From Silvibacterium bohemicum (lineage in GTDB: Bacteria > Acidobacteriota > Terriglobia > Terriglobales > Acidobacteriaceae), in NCBI RefSeq assembly GCF_001006305.1, contig NZ_LBHJ01000001.1, positions 620,001 through 684,000 on the forward strand: a DNA stretch of 64,000 bases. The letters are read 5' to 3'. Position 1 is the first letter of the stretch, and each line of letters opens with the position of its first letter. Shown here piece by piece: positions 37,318-46,521 of this stretch. A model generated the notes under the pieces. It did not search any database and had not been told where the DNA came from. It was given only the letters and a program-made list of their open reading frames with translations. The position numbers were made by a program, and so were the translations under genes.

Positions 37318-37549
37318 TGACGCTCCCACATTCCTGAACAAAAGCAGATTCTTGTCCGATCGTTCCGGAGGCCGCGATTTCATTCGCGCAAAAAACTCAA
37401 CCAAGATAGATGCAACACCCAGGTATCCAGTCCATCCTTCCATGGATGCAAGAAGATGACTGCATGAACAGGATGCCGAAAGCTTTCCTGGAGGTTTGCC
37501 CGGATTATCTGGGCCAGCGTGGAGAACATCTCTATGCTTGACTCCTGGT

Positions 37550-37621
37550 GATGGAACTTCCGAGGTAGATGGAACTTCCGAGGTAGATGGAACTTCCGAG
37601 GTAGATGGAACTTCCGAGGCT
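37550..37621. repeat. 18-bp tandem repeat, four copies
   Basis: The unit GATGGAACTTCCGAGGTA occurs four times head to tail; only the last two bases of copy four differ. Its length is a multiple of three. It sits in intergenic DNA, about 460 bp before the Ig lipoprotein start. Confidence 0.9.
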
Positions 37622-37808
37622 CCTTTGTCAAAGCTAATGAGAAATATCTAACCATCAGCCATCTCTCGGGCTGGATACTACCGCTTATCTTGCCGAAGCG
37701 CGAGCAGTGTATTGGACGAGTGAGCGGGCAGATATATCAACTAACATGACGCTGGTAACACTCCCATTTTTGAGATCATAGGTTCAAAATAGGCCGCCAG
37801 AATAACTA

Positions 37809-37832
37809 GATATCGCGGGCGATATCGTACCG
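37809..37832 (+). promoter_or_regulatory. Shared palindromic element, copy A
   Basis: GATATCGC-GG-GCGATATC is a perfect inverted repeat (37809-37826), followed by GTACCG. Copy B at 45849-45872, before flp, matches 19 of 24 bases. Downstream of both is GGTAACC and TTACTTAG. It is likely a transcription factor site common to the lipoprotein and the pilus locus. Confidence 0.55.
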
Positions 37833-38079
37833 TGAAGTTATCTCCTTTTCCCTATCTCCATAGTCATAGTGCTTCCGTTATATCTATGTGTCTGGGTAAC
37901 CGTGTTTGGGTTACTTAGGCTAGCACGGGAGCATGCCTTTGGTCACACGCCGCGAGGCTGGGCGAAGGCGCCGCTCATCCACCACTCCTGATGGAGAGGC
38001 ATTTGCAAGGCAATGCGCGGATCGACGCAATGCTTGCAGCAGGGATGATCGGACACACATTTTGAGGGAGCCAGTCCAT

Positions 38080-41000
38080 ATGTCTACGTTCTATCGCCGG
38101 AATTCTGAGCCAAGCCGTCCGAAAGTCAGGGATTGGTCTCACCTTCTACACACCGCCATCGCGGGTCGCGTGGGAATCGCCGCCTTTGCCTTCGCTCTGT
38201 TCATGGCGATTTCGGGCTGCGGTGTCGGCGGCTATCCCGGCGGCGGAATCGCAAGCCTGTCGGCGTCCTCGATCGTTCTCGATGCTGGCCAGACGGTCAC
38301 CGTTACTGCGACCATGTCCGGCGCCGAGGCGATCAGCTGGGCGCTCCTGGGACAGAGCTGCAGCGGCAGTCAATGCGGAACTCTTTCCGGCAATACGCAG
38401 TCGTCGGTGACCTACACGGCGCCCGCGGGCCTTACGGCACAGATGCAGTTGACTCTCTCGGCATTGCTCGGCGGCACCAAGAGCGCGCAGAGCGTCACTA
38501 TCACGGTCAACCCCGACCCGGCGTTAAGCGCTACTCTGCCCGCCGGCGTTGTGGGCACGGCCTACTCGGGGACGATCACCCCCTCAGGCGGCACTCCCGC
38601 ATTGGCGCTCAGCATCGCAAGCGGCTCGCTCCCGGCTGGCTTGAGCTTCAACGCGTCCACGAATACGATCACCGGCACCCCGACCACGGCCGGCAGCTTT
38701 GCCTTCTCCGCGTCGCTTACGGATTCCAGTGTGACTCCGTTCACCGTGACCGCCCAGGAAACGATTGTTATTACGAACTCTGGCTCACCGGCGGCAACGC
38801 CTCTGGCCCTGACGGGCGGTCCGCAGCCAGGAGGAATCGTAGGTGCCGCCTACACCACGTCCCTGGTAGCGAGCGGCGGCGTTGCGCCCTATGCCTGGAG
38901 CATCAGCGCGGGAACATTGCCTGCAGGATTGAGCATCGCGCCGGCAACCGGCATCATCGCGGGAGTTCCAACCGTACCGGGCACCGCAGCCTTCACCGTC
39001 CAAGTGGCCGATTCGACGGGTGCCACAGCAACGGCCCAGGCATCGATTGTCGTTAGCGCCGCAGCTACAACGCTTACGCTGACGAGCGCTGCTCTGCCGA
39101 ACGGCACGGTTGGCGTCGCCTACAGCTCTCCCATCGGGTTGACCGGCGGCACCTCGCCCTATACCTGCTCCATTACTACCGGTACGCTGCCTGCCGGTCT
39201 CAGCCTCAGCGGTTGCACGGTCGGCGGCACACCGACTACGGCCGGCACTGCAACTGTCACCGTGAAGGTTACTGACTCGAGCTCTCCGAGCGTCAGCGTA
39301 ACCGGTCCGGAGACGATCGTCGTCGTACCGGCGGCTCTCGCTCTGGCGGGGACCGCGCTACCGAACGGCACGGTTGGCGTCGCCTACAGCTCCCCCATCG
39401 GATTAACGGGCGGCACCTCGCCCTATACCTGCGCCATTACCACCGGTACGCTGCCTGCCGGTCTCAGCCTCAGCGGCTGCACGGTCAGCGGCACACCGAC
39501 TACGGCCGGCATCGCGACGCTCGCGGTGAAGGTCACCGACTCCAGCTCTCCGAGCGTCAGCATCACCGGTCCGGAGACGATTGTTATCGCACCAGCTGCC
39601 TTGGTTCTCACTGCAACGACTTTGCCCAACGGCACGGTCAATACTCCCTACAGCGCAACGATCGGAGCGAGCGGAGGAACCGCTCCTTATAGCTGCACGA
39701 TCACCAGCGGCACTCTGCCGGTGGGATTGGTTCTCGCCGGTTGCACCGTCGCCGGTCTGCCCACTACGGCGGGCAGCTCGACAGTCACCGTGAAGGTAAC
39801 GGATTCGGGAAGTCCGTCCCAGATGTCCAGCGGTCCCGAAACCATCGTGATTGCGCCCGCTACGCTCGCGCTCACCGCAACCAGTCTGCCGGATGGCATA
39901 GTGGGCATCCCCTACAGCGCGATCATAGGCGCGTCGGGTGGCACCGCTCCTTATAGCTGCGCCATCACCAACGGAGCTCTGCCCGCAGGGCTGAGTCTCA
40001 GCGGCTGCACGGTAAGCGGTACGCCCACTACTCCGGGCAGCGCGACGGTTACGATCAGGGTGACTGATTCCGGCAATCCGCCGGGGACGGCAACCGGGAC
40101 GGAAACCATCACCATCGATCCGGCAAATCTGACCTTGGTTACGACAGCCCTTCCGAATGGGACGGTCGGCGTATCCTACTCCGCAAACATCAGCGCTACC
40201 GGCGGCACCTCGCCGTATAGCTGCGCCATCATCAGCGGAATACTGCCCGCAGGCCTGAGTCTCAGCGGTTGCACGATCGGCGGTACTCCGACAACCCCGC
40301 AGACCGCGGCCTTCACGGTCAGGGTGACGGACGCCAATAGCCCGGCGCGCAGCGTCACCGGGCTGGAGGTCATCACCATTGCTCCGCTGGGCACGCTGAG
40401 CCTGACCGGAACGCTGCCCAACCCCATCCTTGGCGTCGCCTACAGCTATACGCTGCAGGCGACCGGAGGAACGTCTCCGTACAGCTACTCGATCACTGCC
40501 GGAGCTCTTCCGGCCGGACTCACCCTCGCCGCCGATGGCGTGATCAGCGGTACCCCCACCGCAGCCGGAGCCAGCAGCTTCACCGTCACGGCAACGGACA
40601 GTGCAGCGACACCGGCGACCGCATCGTTGTCCGTGGTCCTGCTCGTGGTCTACCCATCCTCGCCCTTCGACTCTGAGTTGAGCGGGCCCTATGCCTATCT
40701 CTTCCAGGGTTATGACGATGTGGTAGCAGGAGTGCTTGCTTACCACACGGCGTCTGTAGGCAGCTTTACCGCCGACGGCGCGGGAGGCGTTGCCGCCGGC
40801 GAGGTCGACGCCAACCACCAATCGTCGACTCCCACCGGAACAACGGTGCCGACGCAAAACTTCCTCGGAACTTACACCGTAGGTGCGAATAGCCAAGGCA
40901 TGGTAACCATCACCACGCTGAATGCCGACGGCACGACGGATCAGAGCTTCACCTACGCCATTGCGCTGAAGGCTCCCGTTGGTCCGGCGACGGTCGCGAC

Positions 41001-42297
41001 CGAAGGCAGCCTCATCGAATACGACGATAACCAGCTGGTCGGAACCAAGGGCTCGGGAACACTGCTGGCTCAAACCACCTCGGCTTACGCTGCCGGATTG
41101 AATGGCAGCTATGCCTTCGGGTTTGAAGGTGACACGCCGTGCCTCGTCTCATGCACGGTCGGCGTCGCCTCGGGACCAGTCGCGACCGTAGGTCAGTTCA
41201 CTACCGACGGAGCAGGCAATGTCAGCTCCGGAGAGGCGGATGCCAATATCGCCAGTGTCAACTATGCCAGCGCACCGCTGAACGGCTCCTACCAGAGCGC
41301 CGATCAGAACGGACGCCTGCAACTGGAGATGTCCAACACCGCTATCTCTGACGGACTCTACCCGACCAATTACGCGGTCTACATCGTGAACGCGAACGAG
41401 GCGTTCCTTATGTCGACCGATAAGCACTCGGCCTACACTCTGCTGGCGGGAACAGCGCAACTGCAGACGCAAAGCACCTTCAGCAATGCGTCCGTGAATG
41501 GTCCGGTCATCGGCTATGAGAGTGCTCAGTCCGATCCCGGCCTGGTGGGCGCGACTCTGCAAAACGTACTGAACTTCTCGACTGCTACCGTCTTCCGCAC
41601 CAGCGGCGACGGCGCGGGTACCTGCGACACCACCAACGTAGACAGCGGCGGTCTCACCAGCCTGGTCGATAGCCTGACCGGGCTTGCCAACGGCAACACC
41701 CTTCTGGAGGCGTTGCTCGGCTCTGCCACTGCGACGGGAACCTCGACCTGTGAGGTCAACAGCAACGGGCGCGGTGTACTGAACTACCCGCAACCTGCAT
41801 CGCTGGTCTCGACACTGCTCGGTCTGCTCGGTCTTTCCTCCGGGCCGCCTCCGCCGCGTGTCTTCTACCTCATCGCTCCGAATCAGGGTTACTTCCTGGA
41901 AACGAGCTATGCGGGACTCGGACAGTTCGAAGCGCAGACCGGATCCCCCTTCAGTCTCGCGACTGTGGACGGAACCTTTGTCGAATCCACGATCCCGGCC
42001 AGTTCCCTGGCCAGCGTCGACACTTCGGGCAGCTTCACAGCGAATGGGGCCGGTCAGGCGACATACACGCTCGATGAAAATGTCGGGGTAGGCACGCTGA
42101 ACGTCTTACAGCTCGGCGTCTCTTCGACAACTTCGTATACCTTGACCGATCCGAATACGAACGTGAGTGCCGCCACGGCGGGGCGCTTTGTCCTGGGCGA
42201 TGGAACCACGGTTGTCTATGCCATCACTCCTCAGAGGTTCGTGGTGATCGATACGAATCCGCTGACGACTTCTCCCACGGTCTCTCTGCTGTACTAG
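38080..42297 (+). CDS. Giant putative-Ig-repeat lipoprotein
   Basis: This 1405-aa protein has a lipoprotein signal with lipobox AISGC (Cys about 47), preceded by a long basic n-region. It starts with an Ig-like domain. About eight He_PIG-type modules follow (e.g. LPNGTVGVAYSSPIGLTGG ... GTLPAGLSLSGC ... GTPTTAGTATVTVKVTDS). The last ~540 residues contain another repeated unit (GSFTADGAGGVAAGEVDAN, GQFTTDGAGNVSSGEADAN). The open frame begins at 37933, but ATG 38080 starts the signal peptide. It is probably a cell-surface adhesin or matrix protein. The neighbouring OmpA and pilus genes fit a surface-attachment role. Confidence 0.88.
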   Translation: MSTFYRRNSEPSRPKVRDWSHLLHTAIAGRVGIAAFAFALFMAISGCGVGGYPGGGIASLSASSIVLDAGQTVTVTATMSGAEAISWALLGQSCSGSQCGTLSGNTQSSVTYTAPAGLTAQMQLTLSALLGGTKSAQSVTITVNPDPALSATLPAGVVGTAYSGTITPSGGTPALALSIASGSLPAGLSFNASTNTITGTPTTAGSFAFSASLTDSSVTPFTVTAQETIVITNSGSPAATPLALTGGPQPGGIVGAAYTTSLVASGGVAPYAWSISAGTLPAGLSIAPATGIIAGVPTVPGTAAFTVQVADSTGATATAQASIVVSAAATTLTLTSAALPNGTVGVAYSSPIGLTGGTSPYTCSITTGTLPAGLSLSGCTVGGTPTTAGTATVTVKVTDSSSPSVSVTGPETIVVVPAALALAGTALPNGTVGVAYSSPIGLTGGTSPYTCAITTGTLPAGLSLSGCTVSGTPTTAGIATLAVKVTDSSSPSVSITGPETIVIAPAALVLTATTLPNGTVNTPYSATIGASGGTAPYSCTITSGTLPVGLVLAGCTVAGLPTTAGSSTVTVKVTDSGSPSQMSSGPETIVIAPATLALTATSLPDGIVGIPYSAIIGASGGTAPYSCAITNGALPAGLSLSGCTVSGTPTTPGSATVTIRVTDSGNPPGTATGTETITIDPANLTLVTTALPNGTVGVSYSANISATGGTSPYSCAIISGILPAGLSLSGCTIGGTPTTPQTAAFTVRVTDANSPARSVTGLEVITIAPLGTLSLTGTLPNPILGVAYSYTLQATGGTSPYSYSITAGALPAGLTLAADGVISGTPTAAGASSFTVTATDSAATPATASLSVVLLVVYPSSPFDSELSGPYAYLFQGYDDVVAGVLAYHTASVGSFTADGAGGVAAGEVDANHQSSTPTGTTVPTQNFLGTYTVGANSQGMVTITTLNADGTTDQSFTYAIALKAPVGPATVATEGSLIEYDDNQLVGTKGSGTLLAQTTSAYAAGLNGSYAFGFEGDTPCLVSCTVGVASGPVATVGQFTTDGAGNVSSGEADANIASVNYASAPLNGSYQSADQNGRLQLEMSNTAISDGLYPTNYAVYIVNANEAFLMSTDKHSAYTLLAGTAQLQTQSTFSNASVNGPVIGYESAQSDPGLVGATLQNVLNFSTATVFRTSGDGAGTCDTTNVDSGGLTSLVDSLTGLANGNTLLEALLGSATATGTSTCEVNSNGRGVLNYPQPASLVSTLLGLLGLSSGPPPPRVFYLIAPNQGYFLETSYAGLGQFEAQTGSPFSLATVDGTFVESTIPASSLASVDTSGSFTANGAGQATYTLDENVGVGTLNVLQLGVSSTTSYTLTDPNTNVSAATAGRFVLGDGTTVVYAITPQRFVVIDTNPLTTSPTVSLLY
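39097..40416 (+). repeat. Five exact-period 264-bp tandem modules in the Ig gene
   Basis: Module starts (CCNAACGG-like) fall at 39097, 39361, 39625, 39889, 40153 and 40417, each exactly 264 bp (88 codons) apart. The first two copies are nearly identical at base level, the later ones increasingly diverged. This indicates recent duplication or gene conversion within the lipoprotein gene. Confidence 0.85.
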
Positions 42298-42348
42298 GCG
42301 GCGAGAGACCCCGGACGAGTTACGAAATCTTTAGGAGAGAGACATACG

Positions 42349-43677
42349 ATGCGACCACTGTTACCGATTCTCTTCCTCGCTGTTCTGTCTGGAGGCTCTG
42401 CTGCGATCGCGCAGCAGAGCGCTCCGGACTCATTCCAATATCCTTCACGCTTTAATGTGGCGGGAGGCTATAACTTCATCGATGCCAATGCGCCTCCGGG
42501 CTCGTGCCAATGCTTCACCATGAACGGAGGATTCGTTTCCGCGGACCTCAACCTCAACTCGTGGCTCGGTGTGGCGGGCGAGATCACCGCTGGCCATGCC
42601 ACCAACATCAGCTCGCTGGGCCAGAACCTCACGCTCATGACTTTCCTCGCCGGGCCGAGGGTTTCCTGGCATCGCGGCCGTTTCACCCCGTTCGGTGAGT
42701 TTCTCCTGGGCGGCGCGCGTGGAACCGGCTCCTATTTCCCCACCTCAACTTCAAGCTCCAGCAGCGCCTCCGGCTTTTCTTACTCGACGGGCGGCGGCGT
42801 TGATGTGCGGCTCACCGAAAGATTTGGGATTCGGGCTTTCGACTTTCAGTTCCTTCGTACGGATTTGCCCAACGGGGATAGCGATGCAGAGAATCAGCTG
42901 CAGGTAAGCACCGGCGTCGTCTTTCACTTCGGAGGGGCGAGCGGTTCGACTGAGAATGCCGGCGCTCCGCCCATGATCGCGCCCAAGCTGAACGCGCAGG
43001 TGCAGTTTGGATGCAGCGTGAGCAGCCAGGAAGTTGCGGCCGGCGATGCGGTTCAGATCGTCGGAGAGGCTTTAACCGTTCCTGAGCAGCATGACCTCGA
43101 CTACGCGTGGACATCGAATGCCGGCGCCGTTCAAGGACAGGGACGCATGGTCACCATCGATACCAAAGGTCTGGCTCCGGGAAATTACCGCGTCGATGGG
43201 CGGGTCGCGCTCGCCTCCGATCCCTCGGTGGCCTCGCGTTGCCAGGTATCGTTTCGAGTTAACCGCCCTCCCTCGTCTTCGTCCGAGGTTGCGGGCGCTC
43301 AGATCATCATTCCACCCGGCCCCGAAGGCGACGATTTCCGGCAGCACGTCCGGGATCTCTTCTTCAGCTATGACAGCGCGCGTCTTCGCCCGGAGGAGCA
43401 GGCGGTGATTGCGGAAGATGCTGCGTTTTTGCAGACGCATCCTCAACTCGCCATCACCATCGCGGGCTACGCCGACGAGCGCGGCTCCGACGAGTACAAC
43501 CAGGAGCTAGGAACGAGACGCGCGGCCTCGACCATGGAAGCCCTCGCAGCGGCGGGAATCGATCGATCCCGGATACATGTGCTTAGCTACGGAAAGAGCA
43601 AACCCTTCTGCACGGAAGAGACGGACAGCTGCCAGCAGCGCAATCGCCGGGCCCAGCTTCTGCCCGGCGCGAGGTAG
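42349..43677 (+). CDS. OmpA-family outer membrane protein
   Basis: This 442-aa protein has a signal peptide ending AAIAQ, then an eight-strand-like beta-barrel domain (RFNVAGGYNFIDANAP to LQVSTGVVFHFGG). A linker with an Ig-like segment follows, then a C-terminal OmpA/Pal peptidoglycan-binding domain (FFSYDSARLRPEEQAVI, ITIAGYADERGSDEYNQELG, RIHVLSYGKSKP). The Asp/Arg residues that bind diaminopimelate in the family are in YADERG and the NRRAQ end. It starts 51 bp after the Ig lipoprotein and is probably cotranscribed. It ends at a strong terminator. Confidence 0.92.
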   Translation: MRPLLPILFLAVLSGGSAAIAQQSAPDSFQYPSRFNVAGGYNFIDANAPPGSCQCFTMNGGFVSADLNLNSWLGVAGEITAGHATNISSLGQNLTLMTFLAGPRVSWHRGRFTPFGEFLLGGARGTGSYFPTSTSSSSSASGFSYSTGGGVDVRLTERFGIRAFDFQFLRTDLPNGDSDAENQLQVSTGVVFHFGGASGSTENAGAPPMIAPKLNAQVQFGCSVSSQEVAAGDAVQIVGEALTVPEQHDLDYAWTSNAGAVQGQGRMVTIDTKGLAPGNYRVDGRVALASDPSVASRCQVSFRVNRPPSSSSEVAGAQIIIPPGPEGDDFRQHVRDLFFSYDSARLRPEEQAVIAEDAAFLQTHPQLAITIAGYADERGSDEYNQELGTRRAASTMEALAAAGIDRSRIHVLSYGKSKPFCTEETDSCQQRNRRAQLLPGAR

Positions 43678-43715
43678 CGCTGTATCTGACTCGACCTCGA
43701 GACACGTTAAGCGGC

Positions 43716-43751
43716 AGGAATGGCGGGCGCATGTTTGCGCCCGCTATTCCT
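43716..43751 (+). terminator. Strong terminator after OmpA gene
   Basis: A 16-bp stem AGGAATGGCGGGCGCA / TGCGCCCGCTATTCCT with one G-U pair closes a TGTT loop and ends in TTT. It closes the lipoprotein-OmpA unit; on the other strand it may also serve the convergent EAL gene. Confidence 0.75.
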
Positions 43752-43927
43752 TTGAGCTTTCGGAGCGGCCTCGACCAGCTGTCGAGCTTGCCATCTATCG
43801 AACTATCCCTCTCGTCTGCCTGCAGGAGAATGCGCAGACCGCTCGATGGCCAATCATGCACTGGTTGCAAACAAGAGAGCTTGAGCCTCTCATCCATCGT
43901 GAACCCGCGGTTACGCCGCCGTGCCGC

Positions 43928-45685
43928 CTAGGGCTCCTCGAAGAAAGGTATCGGTGCTTCATGTTCCATCCGGCGCAAGAGCGCAGGCAGCGGCAATGGT
44001 CTGCTGTAGAAGTAGCCCTGTGCGAAGCGGCATCCGTATTCCATCAGCATCTCGGCCTGGGATTCGGCCTCGATCCCTTCCGCGACCACTTTCATGCCTG
44101 CACCATGGGCCAGGTCGACGATAAAACGGATGATGTCGGAGTTGATAGATCCGCTTCCCATGTCGCGCACAAACGACTGGTCGATCTTGAGTGTGTCGAT
44201 CGGGTAGTTTCGAAGATAGCCGAGAGACGAGTATCCGGTACCGAAGTCGTCTAACGCTATGCGTACGCCACGGGAACGAATTGTGTGCAGCAGATCGCCC
44301 ACGCGATCTGCATCGTTCACGAAAATGCTCTCCGTTATTTCCAGTTGCAGGAAGCGCGGATCGCCCTCCCAATCGTCGACCAGCCCAATCAAAGTCGGCA
44401 GAAACGATGGCTCATTCAGCTGCTTTGCGGAGATGTTGACGCTGAGCAGTAAGTCTCTTCCCAAAACCTCGCGCATGCGGCGTATGTCCTGGCATGAGCG
44501 CCGCATCGCCCAGCTTCCGATGGGAACGATGGAGCTCGTCTCCTCAGCCAGGCAGATAAATGTCCCGGGGGTGAGCAGCCCGCGTGTGGGGTGATTCCAC
44601 CGCAGCAGCGCCTCGACGCCGGCGATGGATCCATCGCGCAGATTGATGATTGGCTGGTAGTAGAGCTCCATCTCCTCGCGTTCGAGCGCAGTCTGTAGCT
44701 GCAGGGTGGTCTGTATCTTGGACAATGCATCGTCGTGCATTGCCGTGTCGTAAAACACGTAGCAGTTTCCACCCCTGCGTTTGGCTCGGGACATGGCCGT
44801 ATCTGCGGCGTGCAGAACCTCCTCGCCGGCGGCATGATGCGCGTGGATTGCGCTTACACCGATACTCGCTGTCAGCGGGAAGCTCATCTCGCACAACGTG
44901 ACCGGCCGTTCCATCACCTGCAGGATATGCGCGGCCGTGCGAGCAACCTGTTCCGTATCGCGCAGCGCGCCCAGTAGGATGGCGAATTCGTCCTGGCCAA
45001 TGCGCACCAGGAAGTCCTCGTCGGAGATGCAGTTCTTGAGCCGGTCGGCGATCTGCCTCAGAAGCTCATCTCCCAGGCGATGGCCGAACATGTCGTTCAC
45101 GGTACGGAATCGATCAAGATCGATGTAGATCAAAAAGCCCTTCGAGCGAGCAAACTTGTGCTTCGTCTCCAGCCGGGCTTTCAGCAGGTCCAGTAGGAAG
45201 CCACGATTGCCGAGACCTGTGAGCGTGTCGTGAAATGCAAGGTGAAGCAGTTTGGCCTCCATCCACTTCCGCTCGCGAATCTCCCGCGACAGAGCCTCGT
45301 CCTGAGCTCGCGCCACATGCTGCTCCTCAAGCAGGCGGTTAACCTTGAAACGATCCCGGCGGAATCCAAGCGCCCGTAACTCAATCGAGAGCCGCTCCAC
45401 CAGTAGAAACAACAAGAGCCAGCCGAGCACGCCAGCAACTCCAATGGCGGCAGCGCGCCAGGTGAATGGCGGGAGCCATTGGCGGAGCGGCTCGGGGATG
45501 TTCGTTTGACCCCATTCCTGAATCCGTTCCCGGAGTTGTCCCGGGATCTCCCAGCGATCCTGTTGGAGCCACAGCGAGAGGGGATGGCGCAGGGCCGCTC
45601 CGATCGAGAGCGCGAGTAGGGAGGTGCATCCTGTTATCCAGGAAATTGAATGTTTTGGATGTTGCCGGATGCTCGGACTCAACAA
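43928..45685 (-). CDS. Membrane GGDEF(GQDEF)-EAL cyclic di-GMP phosphodiesterase
   Basis: This 585-aa protein has two membrane segments (about 17-35 and 75-97), a GGDEF domain (about 150-310) and an EAL domain (about 325-570). The cyclase motif reads GQDEF in VRIGQDEFAIL and no inhibitory RxxD precedes it, so synthesis is unlikely. The EAL domain looks complete: EALLRW, NISAKQL, ITESIF, DDFGTGYSSL, KIDQSF and EGIE. Net activity is probably cyclic di-GMP hydrolysis. It lies between the OmpA gene and the flp operon, on the opposite strand to both, suggesting local control of surface attachment. Confidence 0.92.
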   Translation of the reverse strand: MLSPSIRQHPKHSISWITGCTSLLALSIGAALRHPLSLWLQQDRWEIPGQLRERIQEWGQTNIPEPLRQWLPPFTWRAAAIGVAGVLGWLLLFLLVERLSIELRALGFRRDRFKVNRLLEEQHVARAQDEALSREIRERKWMEAKLLHLAFHDTLTGLGNRGFLLDLLKARLETKHKFARSKGFLIYIDLDRFRTVNDMFGHRLGDELLRQIADRLKNCISDEDFLVRIGQDEFAILLGALRDTEQVARTAAHILQVMERPVTLCEMSFPLTASIGVSAIHAHHAAGEEVLHAADTAMSRAKRRGGNCYVFYDTAMHDDALSKIQTTLQLQTALEREEMELYYQPIINLRDGSIAGVEALLRWNHPTRGLLTPGTFICLAEETSSIVPIGSWAMRRSCQDIRRMREVLGRDLLLSVNISAKQLNEPSFLPTLIGLVDDWEGDPRFLQLEITESIFVNDADRVGDLLHTIRSRGVRIALDDFGTGYSSLGYLRNYPIDTLKIDQSFVRDMGSGSINSDIIRFIVDLAHGAGMKVVAEGIEAESQAEMLMEYGCRFAQGYFYSRPLPLPALLRRMEHEAPIPFFEEP

Positions 45686-46150
45686 CGGTCACGCTCCCAG
45701 GGAAAGAAATGCTCTGGTGGCCAAAGCCAAAAAATGCAATCGAAACTCCGATGCGGCCGTTCTGAAATCGGGATGCTCGCGGGATTGCTTTCTTAATCCA
45801 TGATGTTACAAAGCAATGCGCCTCCTATGTAACTATTTCGTGTTACCTAATATTGCTGGTGATATCGTATCGCGTTGAATTATCACCGAGGTACTTGCCA
45901 TCGGTAACCTTACTTAGTCAATATGGCACTAACAGTTCCGATACATTGTGCAAGCACTCAAGCAATGAACATAGATGGACGATAGTTTTGGCAGATCTAT
46001 CTATATTCGCCGCATCGAGGCGTTTCTTCTCCACCGATCTGGTTGTCGCGAAGGCATCTGTTCGGCGATACCGGCGAAGCGCTCCATTTGCTTCACGCAA
46101 TGCATCGCTTCAGTTGGCGTAAGACAAATTCGCATTATCGGGAGATGGAT
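45686..46150 (+). other. Upstream region of the flp operon
   Basis: About 465 AT-richer bases without a gene. It contains shared element copy B (45849-45872), GTTACC at 45843 and GGTAACC at 45903-45909 followed by TTACTTAG. It probably carries the pilus operon promoter. Confidence 0.5.
45849..45872 (+). promoter_or_regulatory. Shared palindromic element, copy B
   Basis: AATATTGCTGG-TGATATCGTATCG aligns with copy A at 37809-37832 (19 of 24 bases). It lies about 280 bp before the flp ATG, with the same following GGTAACC...TTACTTAG motif, which is 32 bp closer than in copy A. Confidence 0.55.
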
Positions 46151-46330
46151 ATGACGAACATCGCAAAACTGTTTCACAACCTTATCGCGGACGAGTCCGG
46201 ACAGGACATGATCGAATACGCTCTGGTGGCCGCCCTGGTGGGACTCGCCGCAGTCGCCGCATTGACAGCCCTGGCCACCGCGATCAAGACCTTATTCGGG
46301 ACCATCACCACTGCTCTCGGCGCCGCGTAG
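46151..46330 (+). CDS. flp: Flp/Fap type IVb pilin
   Basis: This 59-aa pilin precursor has a short basic leader, MTNIAKLFHNLIADESG. Cleavage by the prepilin peptidase is expected after the Gly, before QDMIEYALVAALVGL, with the Glu+5 and Tyr+6 of Flp pilins. It is the major subunit of the Tad pilus encoded downstream. The ATG 46151 has GGGAGATGG upstream; the frame extends to 46043 but that part is non-coding. Confidence 0.93.
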   Translation: MTNIAKLFHNLIADESGQDMIEYALVAALVGLAAVAALTALATAIKTLFGTITTALGAA

Positions 46331-46414
46331 AAACCGGCTTGGGAATGCCCGGGAACCCGGCAGCTCGGAAACGATCTGACGGGAGCGGTGTATCACGGCA
46401 GGGAATTGGGAGAT

Positions 46415-46435
46415 GAGGCAAACAAGTTTGCCCTC
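46415..46435 (+). other. Stem-loop between flp and prepilin peptidase gene
   Basis: GAGGCAAAC, a 2-nt loop and GTTTGCCCTC form a stable hairpin with one bulge and no T-tract. It could act as an attenuator or a 3' stabiliser that keeps pilin mRNA more abundant than the rest of the operon. Confidence 0.4.
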
Positions 46436-46521
46436 AAGCTTGTGCGGGAGAAGCGTGTCGCGACCGGTGCGCCTATCCATATTGCGCGATAAAGATCGAG
46501 CCATAGAGGAAAGCAACGGTG

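Larger units (their letters stand above)
37318..38079 (+). other. Long intergenic region before the Ig lipoprotein
   Basis: About 760 bp without a credible gene. It holds the 18-bp tandem repeat (37550-37621), the palindromic element (37809-37832) and copies of the hexamer GGTAAC/GTTAC around 37751, 37895 and 37909. It probably forms a complex regulatory region for the large lipoprotein gene. Confidence 0.5.

Noticed and set aside
37550-37621. CRISPR-like array
   Set aside because: The 18-bp units are directly adjacent without spacers and no cas genes are present.
37380-37655. 91-aa frame encoding repeated LPRKFH units
   Set aside because: The repeat is simply the 18-bp tandem repeat read in one frame; no start signal or domain supports a protein.
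39403-41073. Long minus-strand open frame inside the Ig-repeat gene
   Set aside because: It is an Arg/Gly-rich antisense shadow of the repeats with no family pattern; the plus strand encodes clear He_PIG modules.
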